Origin: Paralithodes platypus
Lineage: Eukaryota > Arthropoda > Malacostraca > Decapoda > Lithodidae
Direction of reading: 5' to 3'
Assembly (NCBI GenBank): GCA_032716605.1
Contig: CM064571.1
Location: 14,648,164 to 14,712,163, forward strand
DNA: 64,000 bases
Shown: positions 1 to 11,554 of the stretch, piece after piece
How the letters are laid out: each line of letters opens with the position of its first letter
How positions within the stretch are numbered: position 1 is the first letter of the stretch
Notes under the pieces: generated by a model
Database searches by the model: none
What the model was told of the DNA's origin: nothing
The model's input: only the letters and a program-made list of their open reading frames with translations
Program-made: the position numbers and the translations under genes

Positions 1-1
1 C

Positions 2-1924
2 GCCAGGTACTACCTGACATCGGAGTATCGCAGCAGGTACTTAAGGCAGCTCAGGACTATGGTAGTAGGCCAAAAGTATACTGACTTCAGCCACCCAGAC
101 CTACAGATGCCCAGGATTAGAAGAGATGAGGCCGATGTCCAATCTTTAGTTCAACTGATGGAGACCAGCTGGTTGAACCCCTTCAACGCAGAGCAAGAAG
201 ATCTTGTCAGTTTGTCAACTGCGACTATGGCACCACCAGAAGTTGTCAAAGACCTTCTAGGGGCCTACAGAATAGGAGAGGATGCATATCAAGCCTTCAA
301 GGAAGAGCGCCTGGAGATCGATACGCCAACTATACAGTTTCATGACACGATGACGAAGACGAAACTGAGAACGTTCACTAACATCAGAATGAAGCCACGC
401 TCACAAGACCATGCCAAGGAGGTTATCTTAAAGGCTGACAGGAACCTATTTGGCCAGATGATCCTTGTTGCCGAGAACAGAAAGCTCAAAATGAGTGATG
501 TCTTGGCTCATCCCCTGGGGCCTTTGCCTTGGGCACTTGCCAGCGGTGATGGGTCTCTCCGCAAGACCAACAAGGCTGCCCTCGCAAAGGAGTTAGAGAG
601 GAATGTTTCTCCTGCAGAAGTGATACCCGAGCCCTCTGCTACCATAATTGATGGGATGAGCCTGGTCCACAAACTGAAGGGAAATGACAAAACTTTTTCA
701 CAGCTTGCAGGTACAGCACTGAGTCACGCTGTTCATGAAGGTGCTAAGAGCAGGCGCATTGATGTTGTGTTTGATATCTACAAGGAGACATCCATCAAGG
801 ATGCAGAACGAGCCAAAAGAAGTGCAGGCACAGGAATTCATTTCAAGAACATTCAACCTGGGCACAACATCCAGCAGTGGAGAAAGTTACTCGGTAGTTC
901 CTCCAACAAGGCAAGTCTTATCAAGTTCTTGGTAGAAAAATGGAAGGCACCACAGCACAGGGAGAAGCTCAAGGACAAGGAGCTGTATGTCACATGTGAG
1001 CAGCGCTGCTTCAAGATCACCAAAGAGCAGTGGGAAGAGGCTCCTGAGCTTAAGTCAACTCAAGAAGAAGCAGACACACGCCTTCTTCTCCATGCACTTC
1101 ATGCAGCAGAATCTGGGAACAAGTCTGTCATCATCACTGCAGAAGATACAGACGTCATGGTGTTGTGTCTTGGCATGTGCCACAAGATCCCATCCCATCT
1201 GTTCCAGAAGTGCGGGACGAAGAACCGGACAAGATTCCTGGATATCACCACACTGAGCCGCACACTGGGAGGCAGCGTGTGTGATTCATTGATTGGTATG
1301 CATGCCTTTACAGGCTGTGATACCGTCAGTGCATTCGCTGGCCGAGGGAAGATGACGACACTCAAGCAGGTGAAGATGGACAAGACATACCAGCATGCTT
1401 TTCACGAACTTGGACGCTCATGGGAAGTGTCTCCTGAACTCTTTGAGAAGCTACAGGAAATCACCTGCCACATGTACCTACCATCTACCCACACAACTAA
1501 GGTAAACAAGCTTCGGTATGAGCTGTTCTGTGCAAGACGTGGAGAGGTAGAGTCAAGTCAACTCCCTCCTTGTGAGGACTGCCTCTTCATGCATGCACTG
1601 CGTGCAAACTACCAGGCTGCGATCTGGAGGAGAAGTCTTCAGAGCCAGCCATTTGTTGCGAACCCAACAGACTGCGGTTGGATGACAGATGAGGACGGTA
1701 AGCTTGCCGTCAACTGGATGCGAGGCTCACCAGCACCAGATGCTGTTATGCAGCTACTGTCTTGCAAGTGTGTGCGGTCATGCGAACTCCCTAAGTGTAC
1801 TTGCCTCAGCAATGGTCTAAAATGCACGGACATGTGCAGGTTACAGACATGTCAGAACAAGGCTATTGAAGAAGAGCCGGTGGCACAACAGTCAGATTCC
1901 GAGTCTGACGTAGATGATATTTAG
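2..1924 (+). CDS. FEN1/XPG-like PIN nuclease-type protein with CXC-like cysteine tail (5' partial)
   Basis: The frame is open from the window edge; the first ATG is at 59 (621 residues from there), but 19 in-frame codons precede it without a stop, so the N-terminus is probably missing. Counting from that Met, I see an acidic motif series in the order used by FEN1/XPG-type PIN nucleases: IIDGM (D198), VVFDIYKE (D239) followed by a basic SIKDAERAKR helix, QEEADTR (E336, E337, D339), AEDTDVMVL (D363, D365) and TGCDTVSAF (D421). Residues 566-600 hold nine cysteines in a CKC/CxC pattern like tesmin/TSO1 CXC domains, followed by an acidic tail. No intron is evident within 1.9 kb. Multi-copy proteins of this kind occur in many aquatic invertebrates and are usually labelled uncharacterized. 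Nuclease activity and DNA binding are inferred from motif order only; it could be a host gene family or the passenger of a DNA transposon. Confidence 0.7.
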   Translation, partial: ARYYLTSEYRSRYLRQLRTMVVGQKYTDFSHPDLQMPRIRRDEADVQSLVQLMETSWLNPFNAEQEDLVSLSTATMAPPEVVKDLLGAYRIGEDAYQAFKEERLEIDTPTIQFHDTMTKTKLRTFTNIRMKPRSQDHAKEVILKADRNLFGQMILVAENRKLKMSDVLAHPLGPLPWALASGDGSLRKTNKAALAKELERNVSPAEVIPEPSATIIDGMSLVHKLKGNDKTFSQLAGTALSHAVHEGAKSRRIDVVFDIYKETSIKDAERAKRSAGTGIHFKNIQPGHNIQQWRKLLGSSSNKASLIKFLVEKWKAPQHREKLKDKELYVTCEQRCFKITKEQWEEAPELKSTQEEADTRLLLHALHAAESGNKSVIITAEDTDVMVLCLGMCHKIPSHLFQKCGTKNRTRFLDITTLSRTLGGSVCDSLIGMHAFTGCDTVSAFAGRGKMTTLKQVKMDKTYQHAFHELGRSWEVSPELFEKLQEITCHMYLPSTHTTKVNKLRYELFCARRGEVESSQLPPCEDCLFMHALRANYQAAIWRRSLQSQPFVANPTDCGWMTDEDGKLAVNWMRGSPAPDAVMQLLSCKCVRSCELPKCTCLSNGLKCTDMCRLQTCQNKAIEEEPVAQQSDSESDVDDI

Positions 1925-2258
1925 GAGTAGTAATTTGCCATAATAGTATGTACAAGCCCATGGCATGCTTAGTGTGTATTTACAGGACTTGTATTAAATG
2001 TGACAATTACTATATGCATTTTGTTGACATTTAGGCATTCCTGTCCCCAAATTTGACATTTTAAAAAATTTCGGAATTTTCGGTAGGGTATGTCTATTCA
2101 AGAAGTGATAACGACCATTAAGCTACCAATGTGCAAGGGCTATCATATCAAAACATAAACTAGAGACATGTAGCAAGCTAAAAACACCTAAGAGAATTAG
2201 TCACCCCGGGTGGTACCGATATCCCAAAATTCGGGTCTTGGCTCATGGACTATAAGGT
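1925..2258. other. Downstream flank of the PIN-like gene, no recognised feature
   Basis: This AT-rich stretch has no ORF and no repeat I recognise, and no clean AATAAA directly after the stop. It may contain the 3' UTR of the upstream gene. Confidence 0.4.
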
Positions 2259-2261
2259 TCA

Positions 2262-2527
2262 TGTTTCATGTTTACAGTACATATTATTGTGGGGGGGGGG
2301 GGGGGGGGCAAAGTTCTTGTGTTTTTTTAGTATGTTATTGATTACGTTATTCTTTAGCATGTATGTTGCTTGATCCTCAATTGTGGTTAACTGATTATTC
2401 CTGTATTCCCTAATCATTGGGCATTCCAAGATATAGTGCTCGAGAGAGTGTTTGTTGGGAGCTCTGCAAACCCTACATTGCCTGTGCTCTTCTACCTGCC
2501 GAGAGAGAGAGAGAGAGAGAGAGAGCA
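2262..2527 (-). pseudogene. LINE ORF2 C-terminal fragment (Cys/His end)
   Basis: The minus strand encodes a short open stretch with CRVCRA...HYILECPMIREYR, the Cys-x2-Cys...His...Cys arrangement found at the C-terminus of many jockey-like non-LTR retrotransposon ORF2 proteins. It is bounded by a (GA)n tract on its 5' side, and a poly-G run at 2291-2308 reads as a proline run on the minus strand. It has no RT motifs, so it is a severely 5'-truncated relic. Confidence 0.5.
2291..2308. repeat. Poly-G run (18 G)
   Basis: A homopolymer of 18 G follows GTGT directly. It lies in the LINE relic and its length is likely unreliable in the assembly. Confidence 0.9.
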
Positions 2528-2607
2528 AGAGAAATGCAGAGATAACTTCTCTAATGTGAGGATGTACTAATAAATATATATATATACAGTATAATTATAA
2601 TATATAT

Positions 2608-2894
2608 ATTCAGCGATGGTGGTGGCATTATGACGCACTATTGACACACCAACAACTTATTTACAGGGACGTGGGGGTCTGAGAAAGTAAGAGCACATCA
2701 TAAGGTAGCGTTATCCCAAGGCATGGTCCATACTCGTGGGATAACGTTACCTTATGATGTGCTCTTACTTTCTCAGGCCCCCGAGTCCCCGTAAATAAGT
2801 TGTTGGTGCGTCATATGTGCGTCATATGCCACCGCCCAAGATACATAGACTAATGTATCTTAGTCTATGTATCTTGCCACCACCATCACTGAAT
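2608..2894. mobile_element. Foldback MITE with nested palindrome
   Basis: The 287-bp segment has terminal inverted repeats ATTCAGCGATGGTGGTGGCA and its complement TGCCACCACCATCACTGAAT. The arms pair almost along their whole length, around an 18-nt loop at 2719-2736 between GTTATCCCA and TGGGATAAC. The right arm contains an extra, smaller palindrome near 2838-2876 (AAGATACATAGAC facing GTCTATGTATCTT), absent from the left arm. No transposase is encoded. The superfamily is not assigned. Confidence 0.75.
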
Positions 2895-3074
2895 TTCCAC
2901 ACGATCTATTCTATCTATCTATCTATGAGCCAACATTATTATGATATTCCGACCCTATGTTTTAAACAGTGACCTACGCATTACAATACACAGAAACGTA
3001 TATTCGCAGCCAGTCAGTCCTTCCTACACGGGAATTCATATATATGAATTGTATTTTATAATACAGTATATAAT

Positions 3075-3077
3075 ACA

Positions 3078-3148
<71 letters not shown>

Positions 3149-3164
3149 GTATATATATATATGA
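3075..3164. repeat. (TA)n microsatellite
   Basis: This is a nearly pure TA tract with one ACCG interruption. It directly borders the 3' end of the minus-strand Penelope relic, as (TA)n tracts also do at both ends of the Penelope pair near 32.3-35.9 kb. Confidence 0.9.
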
Positions 3165-3209
3165 AGAGAAGGATAATGGCGAAACACGTCTCCATTGTAG
3201 TTCACTATA

Positions 3210-3236
3210 TTTCGGACCTTCTTAGTCCATCTTCAG
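3210..3236 (-). ncRNA. Hammerhead-ribozyme-like core of Penelope element
   Basis: The minus strand reads CTGAAGA, a short stem GGAC...GTCC, then GAAA, which matches the CUGANGA / stem II / GAAA core known from Penelope-like elements. The following bases read TATAGTG rather than a clear NUH cleavage triplet, so activity is doubtful. Confidence 0.45.
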
Positions 3237-3344
3237 GTATACATCAATTCCACCTTTATAGAATATTAAATTATTTTTGAATGATTTTTTTTTTAAATAG
3301 GGTGTGGATAAAAATAATGTATAGGCCTAAAAAGAGAGCTAAAA

Positions 3345-3443
3345 CTACCACCAATAAATACATAGTATACAACTACCACCAATAAATACATAGTATACAA
3401 CTACCACCAATAAATACATAGTATACAACTACCACCAATAAAT
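3345..3443. repeat. 28-bp tandem repeat, about 3.5 copies
   Basis: The unit begins CTACCACCAATAAATACATA and repeats with almost no divergence inside the 3' UTR region of the decayed Penelope copy. Confidence 0.9.
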
Positions 3444-4494
3444 CCGTCTTACACTTCGAGAAACAATGCTTATTAATGTAATTAAACTTATCCTACGTAT
3501 CTCCATCTTACTCCTAAGGATAGCACAGAATGAGGGTTTTGACCAAATCTAGAGTCATGGGAATCGTTATGGAGTTACCAACTAAATATTAATTAAATCT
3601 TAGAGAACATTTTAAAAAGTTGCGCGCTGTGTCTTATTCTTAATGAACAATAATATATCAAATAGATGCATATTATATAGGATACAAATCAGTGACTGAA
3701 ATTGTTTGTAAAGATTGAAACCTTTAAATCAAATGTACATAAATAATTAAGAATAGAATATGTTAAGTGTCTAGTCATGTATCTACATTTACAAATTTTA
3801 AAATATGGTTCGTTTAATTTATATTATTTTCGGTGAAGCAGTAAATTTGTGTGTAATTGAAAATAAATGGATAAGTATGAGAGAAGTGATATTCATAGAA
3901 GACAAATACGTGAGGCCTCCGTTTTTTACCTGTCTATTTGAGTATTAAGTTCGGGTTTTATAGTATCTATAAAATACTTTTCTCCTATAAATGCCCCTTG
4001 TTTATTGCTAAACCTAGCTACTATTCTAAAATCATCCTCACTAAAGCAGTGATCTGCTTCCCTTGCATGATTTATAATTGCCGAAAATTGCATAGGAGTA
4101 CAGTTGGTTGGTGGAGAGAACATAATAATTTAGTGAGAGGACGGCCTGTACGACTACTTTTCCCCATGTGTTCCCATATACTTGAGCGGAATGCTGTGGA
4201 AGATCACCCCACATACCTCACAGGGCAGCGAGGACAGGTAAAATTATATACGATAGTGGAACACATGTGGTCTGGTATTTTATCTTTAATGTTAAAAAAT
4301 TAACCAATTTTGAAGTCGTTAATGAAGATGATCCTAAAATCTACGGCGGGAAACTTAGTTTGAAGCAATATACGCAATATTTTCCTAAAATCGTAACTAC
4401 ATTAACCATAAAAAGGGAGTTTAACGTATTTCCTAAGCTTCGAAACAGTGTGGATCGGTCGTTGTTCCTTATTTTAGTATGAACATTATTTTAT

Positions 4495-4617
<123 letters not shown>

Positions 4618-4667
4618 ATTTTTATTGTATATATATTTAGGTATTTACTACTGTAGTATTTTTCTTT

Positions 4668-4748
4668 ATTCTCAGGTGGGACTCGAACCTCCAACCACGG
4701 ACAGTCAGGACGGGAGTTCATGCTTTAAACAACTACACCATGGCGTGA
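4668..4748 (-). repeat. tRNA-like (SINE head) sequence
   Basis: The minus strand has an A-box-like TGGTGTAGTTG and a perfect B box GGTTCGAGTCC about 45 nt apart, the internal Pol III promoter layout of tRNA genes and tRNA-derived SINEs. The T-stem and acceptor stem do not pair properly, so I do not call a functional tRNA. Confidence 0.45.
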
Positions 4749-5070
4749 TAAAGAGTAGTTAACCTTTTCATATTTACTGTATAATAATGAGGATAAATCC
4801 TACTTGTACATGGAAAGAAACATCTCCCTTCACCATTATACAACAAGACAGTTGCAGCTAAGTGTATTACACTTCTTGTTTGAAACTAGATATTCTTTTC
4901 ATATGTAACATATTCCAAATTTACAAAATTGAAAATCAAAAGAAGTAGATAATTTTGATTAATTTGTCAACACAACTAGTCAAATGCTAGTAAAAATATT
5001 CAATTATTTTTGTATTCAGAAGTTAGTCAAATGATTAACAATTAATAGCACAATGAAAGTTTTAGATATG

Positions 5071-5255
5071 AATAGTCACAAAGTTATCTGCTAACTAACG
5101 TTTGACTAATAGTCACAAAGTTATCTGCTAACTAACGTTTGACTAATAGTCACAAAGTTATCTGCTAACTAACGTTTGACTAATAGTCACAAAGTTATCT
5201 GCTAACTAACGTTTGACTAATAGTCACAAAGTTATCTGCTAACTAACGTTTGACT
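5071..5255. repeat. 37-bp tandem repeat, 5 copies
   Basis: Five near-identical units starting AATAGTCACAAAGTTATCTG occur at 37-bp spacing. They lie just beyond the 3' end of the minus-strand CR1-like LINE, where short 3'-terminal tandem repeats are typical of that group. Confidence 0.9.
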
Positions 5256-5269
5256 AATCGTTATTGATT

Positions 5270-5994
5270 GAACACGCTTAGTAAATTTAGATATATGACA
5301 AAACTTATTAAGAACATAAGAAAATGGGAGTCTGCAAAAAGCCGATCGGCCCACACAAGGCAGATTCCTGTCACACCCAACCCCAATTACATAAAAACAA
5401 AGGTCATAAGATCGCGGTAAACTGCATATGACCATGCAGCCCACGTGAGGCAGCTCCCATTCACACCCAGCCCATATCACCCATATGGGAATCCAACTTA
5501 TGCTTAAAGCTTTCAACTGTTTCTGAGCTAATTACTGTTCTGAGCAGTGCATTCCACATGTTAACAACTCTATTCCCAAACCAGTGATTTACTATATATT
5601 TCCTAAATCTAAACTTATCTAACTTGAAACCATTTGAGCGGGTTATGTCACCGTTCTTTAGCTTTAATACCTCATCTATATCGCCCTTATTTATACCTTT
5701 TATCCATTTAAATACCTCTATCATGTCTCCCCTACATCTTCGTCTCTCTAGTGAGTGCAAGCCTAAGACTTTCAACCTCTCCTCATACGATAAATGTCTA
5801 ATATTATGTATCTTTTTCGTCATTCTTCTTTGGACTGCCCCTAAAGGGTCGATATCCATTCTGTAATAAGGGCACCAACACTGAACAGCATAGTCTAACT
5901 GAGGTCTTACTAGTGCTAAGTATAGTTTTAAGAAAACTTCAGCAGTCCTGTTACTAACACTCCTAGACACTCCTATTATTTTTGTTTTCTTCAT
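5270..5994 (-). pseudogene. CR1-like LINE 3' end (ORF2 C-terminus)
   Basis: The 177-residue minus ORF (5994-5461) has the post-RT region typical of CR1/jockey-like elements: LVRPQLDYAVQCW, VQRRMTKKI, LSYEERLKVLGLHSLERRR, RGDMIEVFKW, and a closing VNMWNALLR...ETVESFKHKLD. It lacks the RT catalytic motifs. A conserved 3' stretch rich in Cys continues to about 5300 in another frame, then the 37-bp repeats follow. The same relic recurs at 11535-12282. Confidence 0.75.
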
Positions 5995-6394
5995 AGTGTA
6001 TCTACTTATTCTACTAACTCATTCTACTCATAATGTATATTGTGGAATTTGCCCCATACGAAAGATTATCTGATCTCTTTTGCAGTGGTTCTCAAACTTG
6101 TTATAGCCTGAAACCTATAAAATACCATTGAAGAGGTTCGTACCCCTGCTGTTGTCCACACACACACAGTAAGATTCTAGTTTGGCTTTCAATAGACACT
6201 TTTATTCAGCTTAGCAAGGACCTGTTCGAAATATCAGTTTGCAATTTGCTGCAATTCTCCATCTTGTGTGTGCAGGATTAGGTACTTTGTTTTCTCTCCC
6301 ATTTCATGCTGCACTTTTCATTTGATATCGCTTATGTATCTACCATATATCTATATGTATATATCTAAATATTGCAGTCATTCTCCATGTTACA
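5995..6394. other. Non-coding, no recognised feature
   Basis: AT-rich sequence with a short (CA) tract near 6160. No ORF or motif is supported. Confidence 0.4.
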
Positions 6395-6604
6395 TAGTCT
6401 ATTCGCTGTAAGTAGGCGAGAAATCATGACCTCCATCCTCTGTAACTCAAAAAGGGCTAGAGCAAATTGGCTGTAGATTTCCACATCCATTCCTTGGCTG
6501 CTTCTTCCCAAATGGTAGAAATATTAGCTCGATTACTCTAGTCGTTTTTGAGTTACAGAGATTAGAGGTTATGATTTATCGCCTCCTTACAGCGAATAGA
6601 CTAA
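6395..6604. mobile_element. Foldback (inverted-repeat) element
   Basis: Two arms of about 60 bp (6395-6455 and 6544-6604) are imperfect inverse complements, starting TAGTCTATTCGCTGTAAG and ending CTTACAGCGAATAGACTA, around a loop of about 90 bp. It looks like a MITE or the remains of one. The post-gap copy is at 12691-12900. Confidence 0.65.
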
Positions 6605-6761
6605 GAACCTCGAGGTCAAAAATAATATTGGTTTAGGAAAATATCGACTACATGGACAGAGCCGTTGCAGGATTTGTTATATAATTATCTTCATATATGT
6701 GAATACTGTATATATATATATATACTTATACCCATCTGCATCTGAACGGCTATGCTGATGA

Positions 6762-7149
6762 TTAAGGGGGGTCACCTGCTTTTTTTTCATCTTTCTCTTC
6801 TTTTCTCTCTTTCTCTGACTTGTACCCATTTGGCCCCATACAGCCAACTGTTTTAAGATGTTTATCCCCATCCAGGTGTCGATTTCTTCCTAGCGAGCGA
6901 CAGCGAGCCAGCATTGTATGGAGAAATCCGGCTTCGCCGGAGTTATTTTTCTATTGATAAATGTAAAAATTTAGCTTGCTGTCAAAACAAAATTATATAG
7001 ATGCTGGCTCGCTACCGCTCGCCAGGAAATATTGACACCTGGATGGGGTAAACGTCTTAAAACAGTAGGCTGAATGACGCCGAATGGATACAAGCCAGGG
7101 AAAGAGAAAAGGAGAGAGAGATACAAAAAAGCGAGATGGGCTCCCTTAA
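6762..7149. mobile_element. TTAA MITE, family A
   Basis: The 388-bp foldback element is bounded by TTAA (6762-6765 and 7146-7149). Its arms are long inverted repeats starting TTAAGGGGG and ending CCCTTAA, and include GCGAGCGACAGCGAGCC facing GGCTCGCTACCGCTCGCC. A central GGCTTCGCC hairpin is present. It is non-coding. The TTAA target is used by piggyBac- and Kolobok-type transposases; the GGG start may favour Kolobok. Confidence 0.8.
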
Positions 7150-7172
7150 TACATCTTCGGTTGGTAGTTACG

Positions 7173-10100
7173 TTAACCCTTTCAGTCCGATGTGCCTTTG
7201 TGGTCTATGTATTGTCTAACATGAGAGGATTTATGCAGTTTATGACGCAGTTTATGACAGGTCTATGACAGTATTTATGCAGTTTATGACAGGTCCTATT
7301 TATGCAGTTTTATGACAGGTCCTTTTTTTATGCAGTTTATGACAGGTCCTATTTATGCAGTTTATGACAGGTCCTATTTATGCAGTTTATGACAGGTCCT
7401 ATTTATGCAGTTTATGACAGGTCCTATTTATGCAGTTTATGACAGGTCCTTTTTATGCAGTTTATGACAGGTCCTATTTATGCAGTTTATGACAGATCCT
7501 ATTTATGAAGTTTATGACAGGTCCTATTTATGCAGTTTATGACAGGACCTATTTATGCAGTTTATGACAGGTCGTATTTATGCAATTTATGACAGGTCAT
7601 ATTTATGCAGTTTATGACAGGTCCTATTTATGCAGTTTATGACAGGTCCTATTTATGCAGTTTATGACAGGTCCTATTTATGTAGTTTATGACAGGTCCT
7701 ATTTATGCAGTTTATGACAGGTCCTATTTATGCAGTTTATGACAGGTCCTTTTTATGCAGTTTATGACAGGTCCTATTTGTGCAGTTTATGACAGGTCCT
7801 ATTTATGCAGTTTATGACAGGTCCTATTTATGCAGTTTATGACAGGTCCTATTTGATTAAGATGGTTTATGACAGGTCCTATTTATGCAGTTTATGACAG
7901 GTCCTATTTATGCAGTTTATGACAGGACCTATTTATGCAGTTTATGACAGGTCATATATATGCAGTTTATGACAGGTCCTATTTATGCAGTTTATGATAG
8001 GTCCTATGTATGCAGTTTATGACAGGTCCTATTTATGCAGTTTATGACAGGTCTTTTATGCAGTTTATGACAGGTCCTAGTTATGCAGTTTATGACAGGT
8101 CCTATGTATTCAGTTTATGACAGGTCCTATTTATGCAGTTTATGACAGGTCCTATGTATTCAGTTTATGGCAGGTCCTATTTATGCAGTTTACGACAGGT
8201 CCTATTTATGCAGTTCATGACAGGTCCTATGTATGCAGTTTATGACAGGTCCTATTTATGCAGTTTATGACAGGTCCTTTTTATGCAGTTTATGATAGGT
8301 CCTATTTATGCAGTTTATGACAGGTCCTATTGATGCACTTTATGACAGGTCCTATTTATGCACTTTATGACAGGTCCTTTTTATGCAGTTTATGACAGGT
8401 CCTATTTATGCAGTTTATGACAGGTCCTATTTATGCAGTTTCTGACAGGTCCTATTTATGTAGTTTATGACAGGTCCTATTTATGCAGTTTATGACAGGT
8501 CCTATTTATGCAGTTTATGACAGGTCCTATTTATGCAGTTTATGACAGGTCCTATGTATGCAGTTTATGACAGGTCCTATTTATGCAGTTTATGACAGGT
8601 CCTATTTATGCAGTTTATGACAGGTCCTATTTATGCAGTTTATGACAGGTCCTATTTATGCAGTTTATGACAGGTCCTATTTATGCAGTTTATGACAGGT
8701 CCTATATATGCAGTTTATGACAGGTCCTATTTATGCAGTTTATGACAGGTCCTTTTTATGCAGTTTATGACAGGTCCTATTTATGCAGTTTATGACAGGT
8801 CATATTTATGCAGTTTATGACAGGTCATATTTATGCAGTTTATGACAGGTCCTTTTTATGCAGTTTATGACAGGTCCTATTTATGCAGTTTATGACAGGT
8901 CCTATTAATGCAGTTTATGACAGGTCCTATTTATGCAGTTTATGACAGGTCCTATTTATGCAGTTTATGACAGGTCCTATTTATGCAGTTTATGACAGGT
9001 CATATTTATGCAGTTTATGACAGGTCCTATTTATGCAGTTTATGACAGGTCCTATTTATGCAGTTTATGATAGGTCCTATGTATGCAGTTTATGACAGGT
9101 CCTATTTATGCAGTTTATGACAGGTCCTATTAATGCAGTTTATGACAGGTCCTATTTATGCAGTTTATGACAGGTCCTATGTATGCAGTTTATGACAGGT
9201 CCTATTTATGCAGTTTATGACAGGTCCTATGTATGCAGTTTATGACAGGTCCTATTTATGCAGTTTATGACAGGTCCTTTTTATGCAGTTTATGACAGGT
9301 CCTATTTGCAGTTTATGACAGGTCCTACTTATGCAGTTTATGACAGGTCCTATTTATGCAGTTTATGACAGGTCCTATTTGATTAAGATGGTTTATGACA
9401 GGTCCTATTTATGCAGTTTATGACAGGTCCTATTTATGCAGTTTATGACAGGACCTATTTATGCAGTTTATGACAGGTCATATATATGCAGTTTATGACA
9501 GGTCCTATTTATGCAGTTTATGATAGGTCCTATGTATGCAGTTTATGACAGGTCCTATTTATGCAGTTTATGACAGGTCCTATTTATGCAGTTTATGACA
9601 GGTCCTAGTTATGCAGTTTATGACAGGTCCTATGTATTCAGTTTATGACAGGTCCTATTTATGCAGTTTATGACAGGTCCTATGTATTCAGTTTATGGCA
9701 GGTCCTATTTATGCAGTTTACGACAGGTCCTATTTATGCAGTTCATGACAGGTCCTATGTATGCAGTTTATGACAGGTCCTATTTATGCAGTTTATGACA
9801 GGTCCTTTTTATGCAGTTTATGACAGGTCCTATTTATGCAGTTTATGACAGGTCCTATTTATGCAGTTTATGACAGGTCCTATTTATGCAGTTTATGACA
9901 GGTCCTATTTATGCAGTTTATGACAGGTCCTATTTATGCAGTTTATGACAGGTCCTATTTATGCAGTTTATGACAGGTCCTATTTATGCAGTTTATGACA
10001 GGTCCTATTTATGCAGTTTATGACAGGTCCTATTTATGCAGTTTATGACAGGTCCTATTTATGCAGTTTATGACAGGTCCTATGTATGCAGTTTATGACA

Positions 10101-10543
10101 CGTCCTATGTATGCAGTTTATGACAGGTCCTATTTATGCAGTTTATGACAGGTCCTATTTATGCAGTTTATGACAAGTTTTATGACAGGTCCTATTTATG
10201 CAGTTTATGACAGGTCCTATTATGCAGTTTATGACAGGTCCTATTTATGCAGTTTATGACAGGTCCTATTTATGCAGTTTATGACAGGTCCTATTTATGC
10301 AGTTTATGACAGGTCCTATTTATGCAGTTTATGACAGGTCCTATTTATGCAGTTTATGACAGGTCCTATTTATGCAGTTTATGACAGGTCCTATTTATGC
10401 AGTTTATGACAGGTCCTATTTATGCAGTTTATGACAGGTCCTATTTATGCAGTTTATGACAGGTCCTATTATGCAGTTTATGACAGGTCCTATTATGCAG
10501 TTTATGACAGGTCCTATTTATTGCAGTTTATGACAGGTCCTAT
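7173..10543. repeat. 25-bp minisatellite array 1, opening in a family C MITE end
   Basis: TTAACCCTTTCAGTCCGATG at 7173 resembles the 5' end of a family C MITE; from 7230 the 25-bp unit TTTATGCAGTTTATGACAGG plus TCCTA repeats without break to the N gap. Rare variants (ATTTGATTAAGATGG at 7851 and 9377) recur about 1.53 kb apart together with their neighbouring variants, showing a higher-order repeat. The opening 60 bp carries small indels relative to array 2. Confidence 0.85.
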
Positions 10544-10643
10544 NNNNNNNNNNNNNNNNNNNNNNNNNNNNNNNNNNNNNNNNNNNNNNNNNNNNNNNNN
10601 NNNNNNNNNNNNNNNNNNNNNNNNNNNNNNNNNNNNNNNNNNN
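10544..10643. other. Assembly gap (100 N)
   Basis: Exactly 100 N, the usual placeholder for a gap of unknown size. It joins the end of array 1 to a sequence identical in position to 4341, in the middle of the Penelope relic. Confidence 0.99.
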
Positions 10644-10795
10644 TACGGCGGGAAACTTAGTTTGAAGCAATATACGCAATATTTTCCTAAAATCGTAACT
10701 ACATTAACCATAAAAAGGGAGTTTAACGTATTTCCTAAGCTTCGAAACAGTGTGGATCGGTCGTTGTTCCTTATTTTAGTATGAACATTATTTTA
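10644..10795 (-). pseudogene. Penelope relic, second copy (truncated by the gap)
   Basis: The sequence matches 4341-4492 and encodes, on the minus strand, the decayed KLPFYG...FPAV part upstream of the GIY-YIG domain. It starts abruptly at the N run. Confidence 0.7.
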
Positions 10796-10798
10796 TAG

Positions 10799-10899
<101 letters not shown>

Positions 10900-10954
10900 A
10901 TTTTTATTGTATATATATTTAGGTATTTACTACTGTAGTATTTTTCTTTATTCT

Positions 10955-11035
10955 CAGGTGGGACTCGAACCTCCAACCACGGACAGTCAGGACGGGAGTT
11001 CATGCTTTAAACAACTACACCATGGCGTGATAAAG
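10955..11035 (-). repeat. tRNA-like (SINE head) sequence, second copy
   Basis: Same A-box-like and B-box arrangement as at 4668-4748. Confidence 0.45.
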
Positions 11036-11356
11036 AGTAGTTAACCTTTTCATATTTACTGTATAATAATGAGGATAAATCCTACTTGTACATGGAAAGA
11101 AACATCTCCCTTCACCATTATACAACAAGACAGTTGCAGCTAAGTGTATTACACTTCTTGTTTTGAAACTAGATATTCTTTTCATATGTAACATATTCCA
11201 AATTTACAAAATTGAAAATCAAAAGAAGTAGATAATTTTGATTAATTTGTCAACACAACTAGTCAAATGCTAGTAAAAATATTCAATTATTTTTGTATTC
11301 AGAAGTTAGTCAAAATGATTAACAATTAATAGCACAATGAAAGTTTTTAGATATGA

Positions 11357-11542
11357 ATAGTCACAAAGTTATCTGCTAACTAACGTTTGACTAATAGTCA
11401 CAAAGTTATCTGCTAACTAACGTTTGACTAATAGTCACAAAGTTATCTGCTAAACTAACGTTTGACTAATAGTCACAAAGTTATCTGCTAACTAACGTTT
11501 GACTAATAGTCACAAAGTTATCTGCTAACTAACGTTTGACTA
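11357..11542. repeat. 37-bp tandem repeat, second copy
   Basis: Five units as at 5071-5255; the third unit has one extra A. Confidence 0.9.
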
Positions 11543-11554
11543 ATCGCTATTGAT

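Larger units (their letters stand above)
3170..4480 (-). pseudogene. Decayed Penelope-like element, GIY-YIG part and 3' end
   Basis: On the minus strand, 4480-3930 translates with several stops into a protein matching the C-terminal region of the better copy at 35.0-35.4 kb: KLPFYG, FPAVDFRIIF, the C-x2-C linker before the YVG of the GIY-YIG domain, then FRIVARFSNKQGAFIGEKYF and a closing IKPELNTQ. The last 65 residues (4123-3926) are still open. The 3' UTR runs to about 3170 and contains a hammerhead-like core. RT and N-terminal parts are absent because the copy is cut at the (TC)n(TA)n tract near 4495. Confidence 0.75.

Noticed and set aside
4668..4748. Functional tRNA gene
   Set aside because: A and B boxes are present but stems do not pair; better seen as a SINE head.
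10422..10784. 120-residue frame across the gap
   Set aside because: It reads through 100 N and joins satellite to Penelope relic; an assembly artefact.
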